From Bacteroidota bacterium (lineage in GTDB: Bacteria; Bacteroidota; Ignavibacteria; Ignavibacteriales; Ignavibacteriaceae): a stretch of 6,710 nucleotides of DNA. The stretch spans positions 1 to 6,710 of the forward strand of contig JAJYSI010000188.1 in the NCBI GenBank assembly GCA_021793635.1. The letters are read 5' to 3'. Below are positions 6,058-6,710 of the stretch, in pieces; position 1 is the stretch's first letter, and every line of letters begins with the position of its first letter. A program made the position numbers and the translations under genes. The notes beneath the pieces were generated by a model that ran no database searches, had not been told where the DNA came from, and was given only the letters and a program-made list of their open reading frames with translations.

Positions 6058-6459
6058 TTACCTCTCTAATGCTTTTACAATCGGGCATTCTTCCGAAGAT
6101 ATTACTTCATTTACACATTGAGTTACTAATTTTTCCAGGTGCTTTTTAATACTCTTAAGGTCTCTAATTTTATTTTCTACATCATATACTTTTTCTTCTA
6201 CCAATTTTTTAATATCGCCGCATTTTGATTCCGAATCTACTTTGAGTGAAAACAATTCTGAAATTTCTTTAAGAGTAAAGCCAAGCTCTTTAGCGCGAAT
6301 AATAAATTTGAGCCGTGCAAAATCATCATCATTATAAATTCTGTAACGCGATTCTTTTCTTTTAGGTTTCGGCATCAAGCCGATCTTTTCATAATAACGG
6401 ACAGTTTCTAAGTTAATGCCGGCTTTATCCGCTAAAGCGCCGACTGAAAAAGAATTCAT
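6058..6459 (-). CDS. merR: Mercury-responsive MerR regulator
   Basis: This 133-residue protein is counted from ATG 6459, which has GGAG (6468-6465) 5 bases upstream. A longer frame beginning with TTG at 6483 would overlap the promoter -10 and lacks a binding site. The N-terminal MerR helix-turn-helix (SVGALADKAGINLETVRYYE, residues 5-24) is followed by a second HTH and the long dimerisation helix. Cys80, Cys115 and Cys125 match Tn501 MerR ligands Cys82, Cys117 and Cys126: the first spacing is identical (35) and the second is one residue longer. This three-cysteine set binds one Hg(II) across the dimer and separates Hg sensors from CueR- or ZntR-like relatives. It is the first gene of the mer operon, as in many Gram-positive mer loci, so it should regulate its own transcription as well as that of merA. 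Confidence 0.95.
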   Translation of the reverse strand: MNSFSVGALADKAGINLETVRYYEKIGLMPKPKRKESRYRIYNDDDFARLKFIIRAKELGFTLKEISELFSLKVDSESKCGDIKKLVEEKVYDVENKIRDLKSIKKHLEKLVTQCVNEVISSEECPIVKALER

Positions 6460-6483
6460 TGTGTCTCCTAAAAAGTAAAACAA

Positions 6484-6514
6484 ATATAAATACCGGAGTA
6501 TAGTACGGAGTCAA
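6484..6514 (-). promoter_or_regulatory. mer operator/promoter (MerR binding site)
   Basis: On the minus strand, -35 TTGACT (6514-6509) is followed by the imperfect dyad CCGTAC-TATA-CTCCGG (6508-6493). The -10 is TTATAT (6489-6484, spacer 19) or TATATT (6488-6483, spacer 20). The over-long spacer with a dyad inside it is the mark of MerR-activated promoters. The left half TTGACTCCGTAC is identical to the Tn501 merT promoter as remembered, while the right half keeps only CGG. MerR would repress when free of mercury and activate when Hg(II) is bound. The start point should fall near 6477, giving a leader of about 17 bases. Confidence 0.88.
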
Positions 6515-6571
6515 GGGGAAAAATAAAAGACCTTTAAGGATGATGGTAAAGGCTTGGGAATTGTATCAAAT

Positions 6572-6664
6572 CTAACAACAGACATGTTTTGGTTCTGCAA
6601 GCTTGAAAGCCCTATTAATAATCTCTTCTTCAATTCTTAGAGCTAAACAATTAACAAATGCTTG
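6572..6664 (-). other. Protein-like 30-codon open stretch upstream of merR, possible gene remnant
   Basis: Between a TAA at 6667-6665 and a TAG at 6574-6572, the minus strand reads 30 open codons. They end in IEEEIINRAFKLAEPKHVCC, a soluble helix-like sequence with a terminal Cys-Cys. No ATG, GTG or TTG start is in frame, although AGAGGAG (6680-6674) lies upstream. It could be the tail of a decayed gene or a chance open frame. I do not recognise a family. The rest of 6515-6710 shows nothing else I can support. Confidence 0.2.
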
Positions 6665-6710
6665 TTACTGAAGCTCCTCTTATTTATATTTAATCTTAAT
6701 AATAATCAAG

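Noticed and set aside
6457..6483. Longer MerR starting at TTG 6483
   Set aside because: The extra eight codons run through the promoter -10 edge and the ribosome binding site; ATG 6459 has GGAG at proper distance and aligns with the MerR family start.
6539..6574. Short plus-strand frame ATGATGGTAAAGGCT with AAGGA upstream
   Set aside because: It stops after eleven codons and has no continuation in another frame that reads like protein.

Overview
The window is a low-GC, gene-dense bacterial segment in which every supported gene lies on the minus strand, so transcription runs from high to low coordinates. AT-rich codon use, the ArsR-rhodanese/SQR neighbourhood and short intergenic gaps fit a member of the Bacteroidota/Ignavibacteria (Chlorobi-group) lineages. 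This placement is inference from general character, not from a marker gene.

Region 1 (about 6514 down to 3281) is a compact mercury-resistance operon. A textbook MerR-type operator/promoter (6484-6514, canonical TTGACTCCGTAC half-site, 19-20 bp spacer) drives merR, a secreted thioredoxin-like protein (WCPSC), a four-helix membrane protein with a vicinal Cys-Cys pair and a C-terminal CPDC, and merA with an N-terminal HMA domain. MerR has three cysteines spaced like the Hg(II) ligands of Tn501 MerR. MerA has the CVNVGC redox centre, both catalytic tyrosines and the C-terminal Cys-Cys. No classical MerT or MerP is present. The membrane protein and the thioredoxin-like protein occupy those positions and probably do the uptake and periplasmic thiol work.

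Region 2 (about 3195 down to 1) is a second co-directional operon. It begins with a candidate promoter overlapping an AT-rich 11-4-11 inverted repeat suited to an ArsR-family repressor. The genes are an ArsR-rhodanese fusion regulator, a small winged-helix protein, a sulfide:quinone-oxidoreductase-like flavoprotein, a class I SAM methyltransferase broken by two frame lesions, and the start of a possible nucleoside-phosphorylase-family gene that leaves the window. The last three genes overlap as TAATG and ATGA, so they look translationally coupled. The module is probably a sulfide or persulfide response unit, although the substrate is inferred.

The main points of interest are the non-canonical mer transport genes, a short GC-rich palindromic element apparently inserted in frame in the SQR-like gene, the apparent slippage deletion in the methyltransferase, and a protein-like 30-codon open stretch ending in Cys-Cys upstream of merR. 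No rRNA, tRNA, CRISPR array, insertion sequence or origin was seen.
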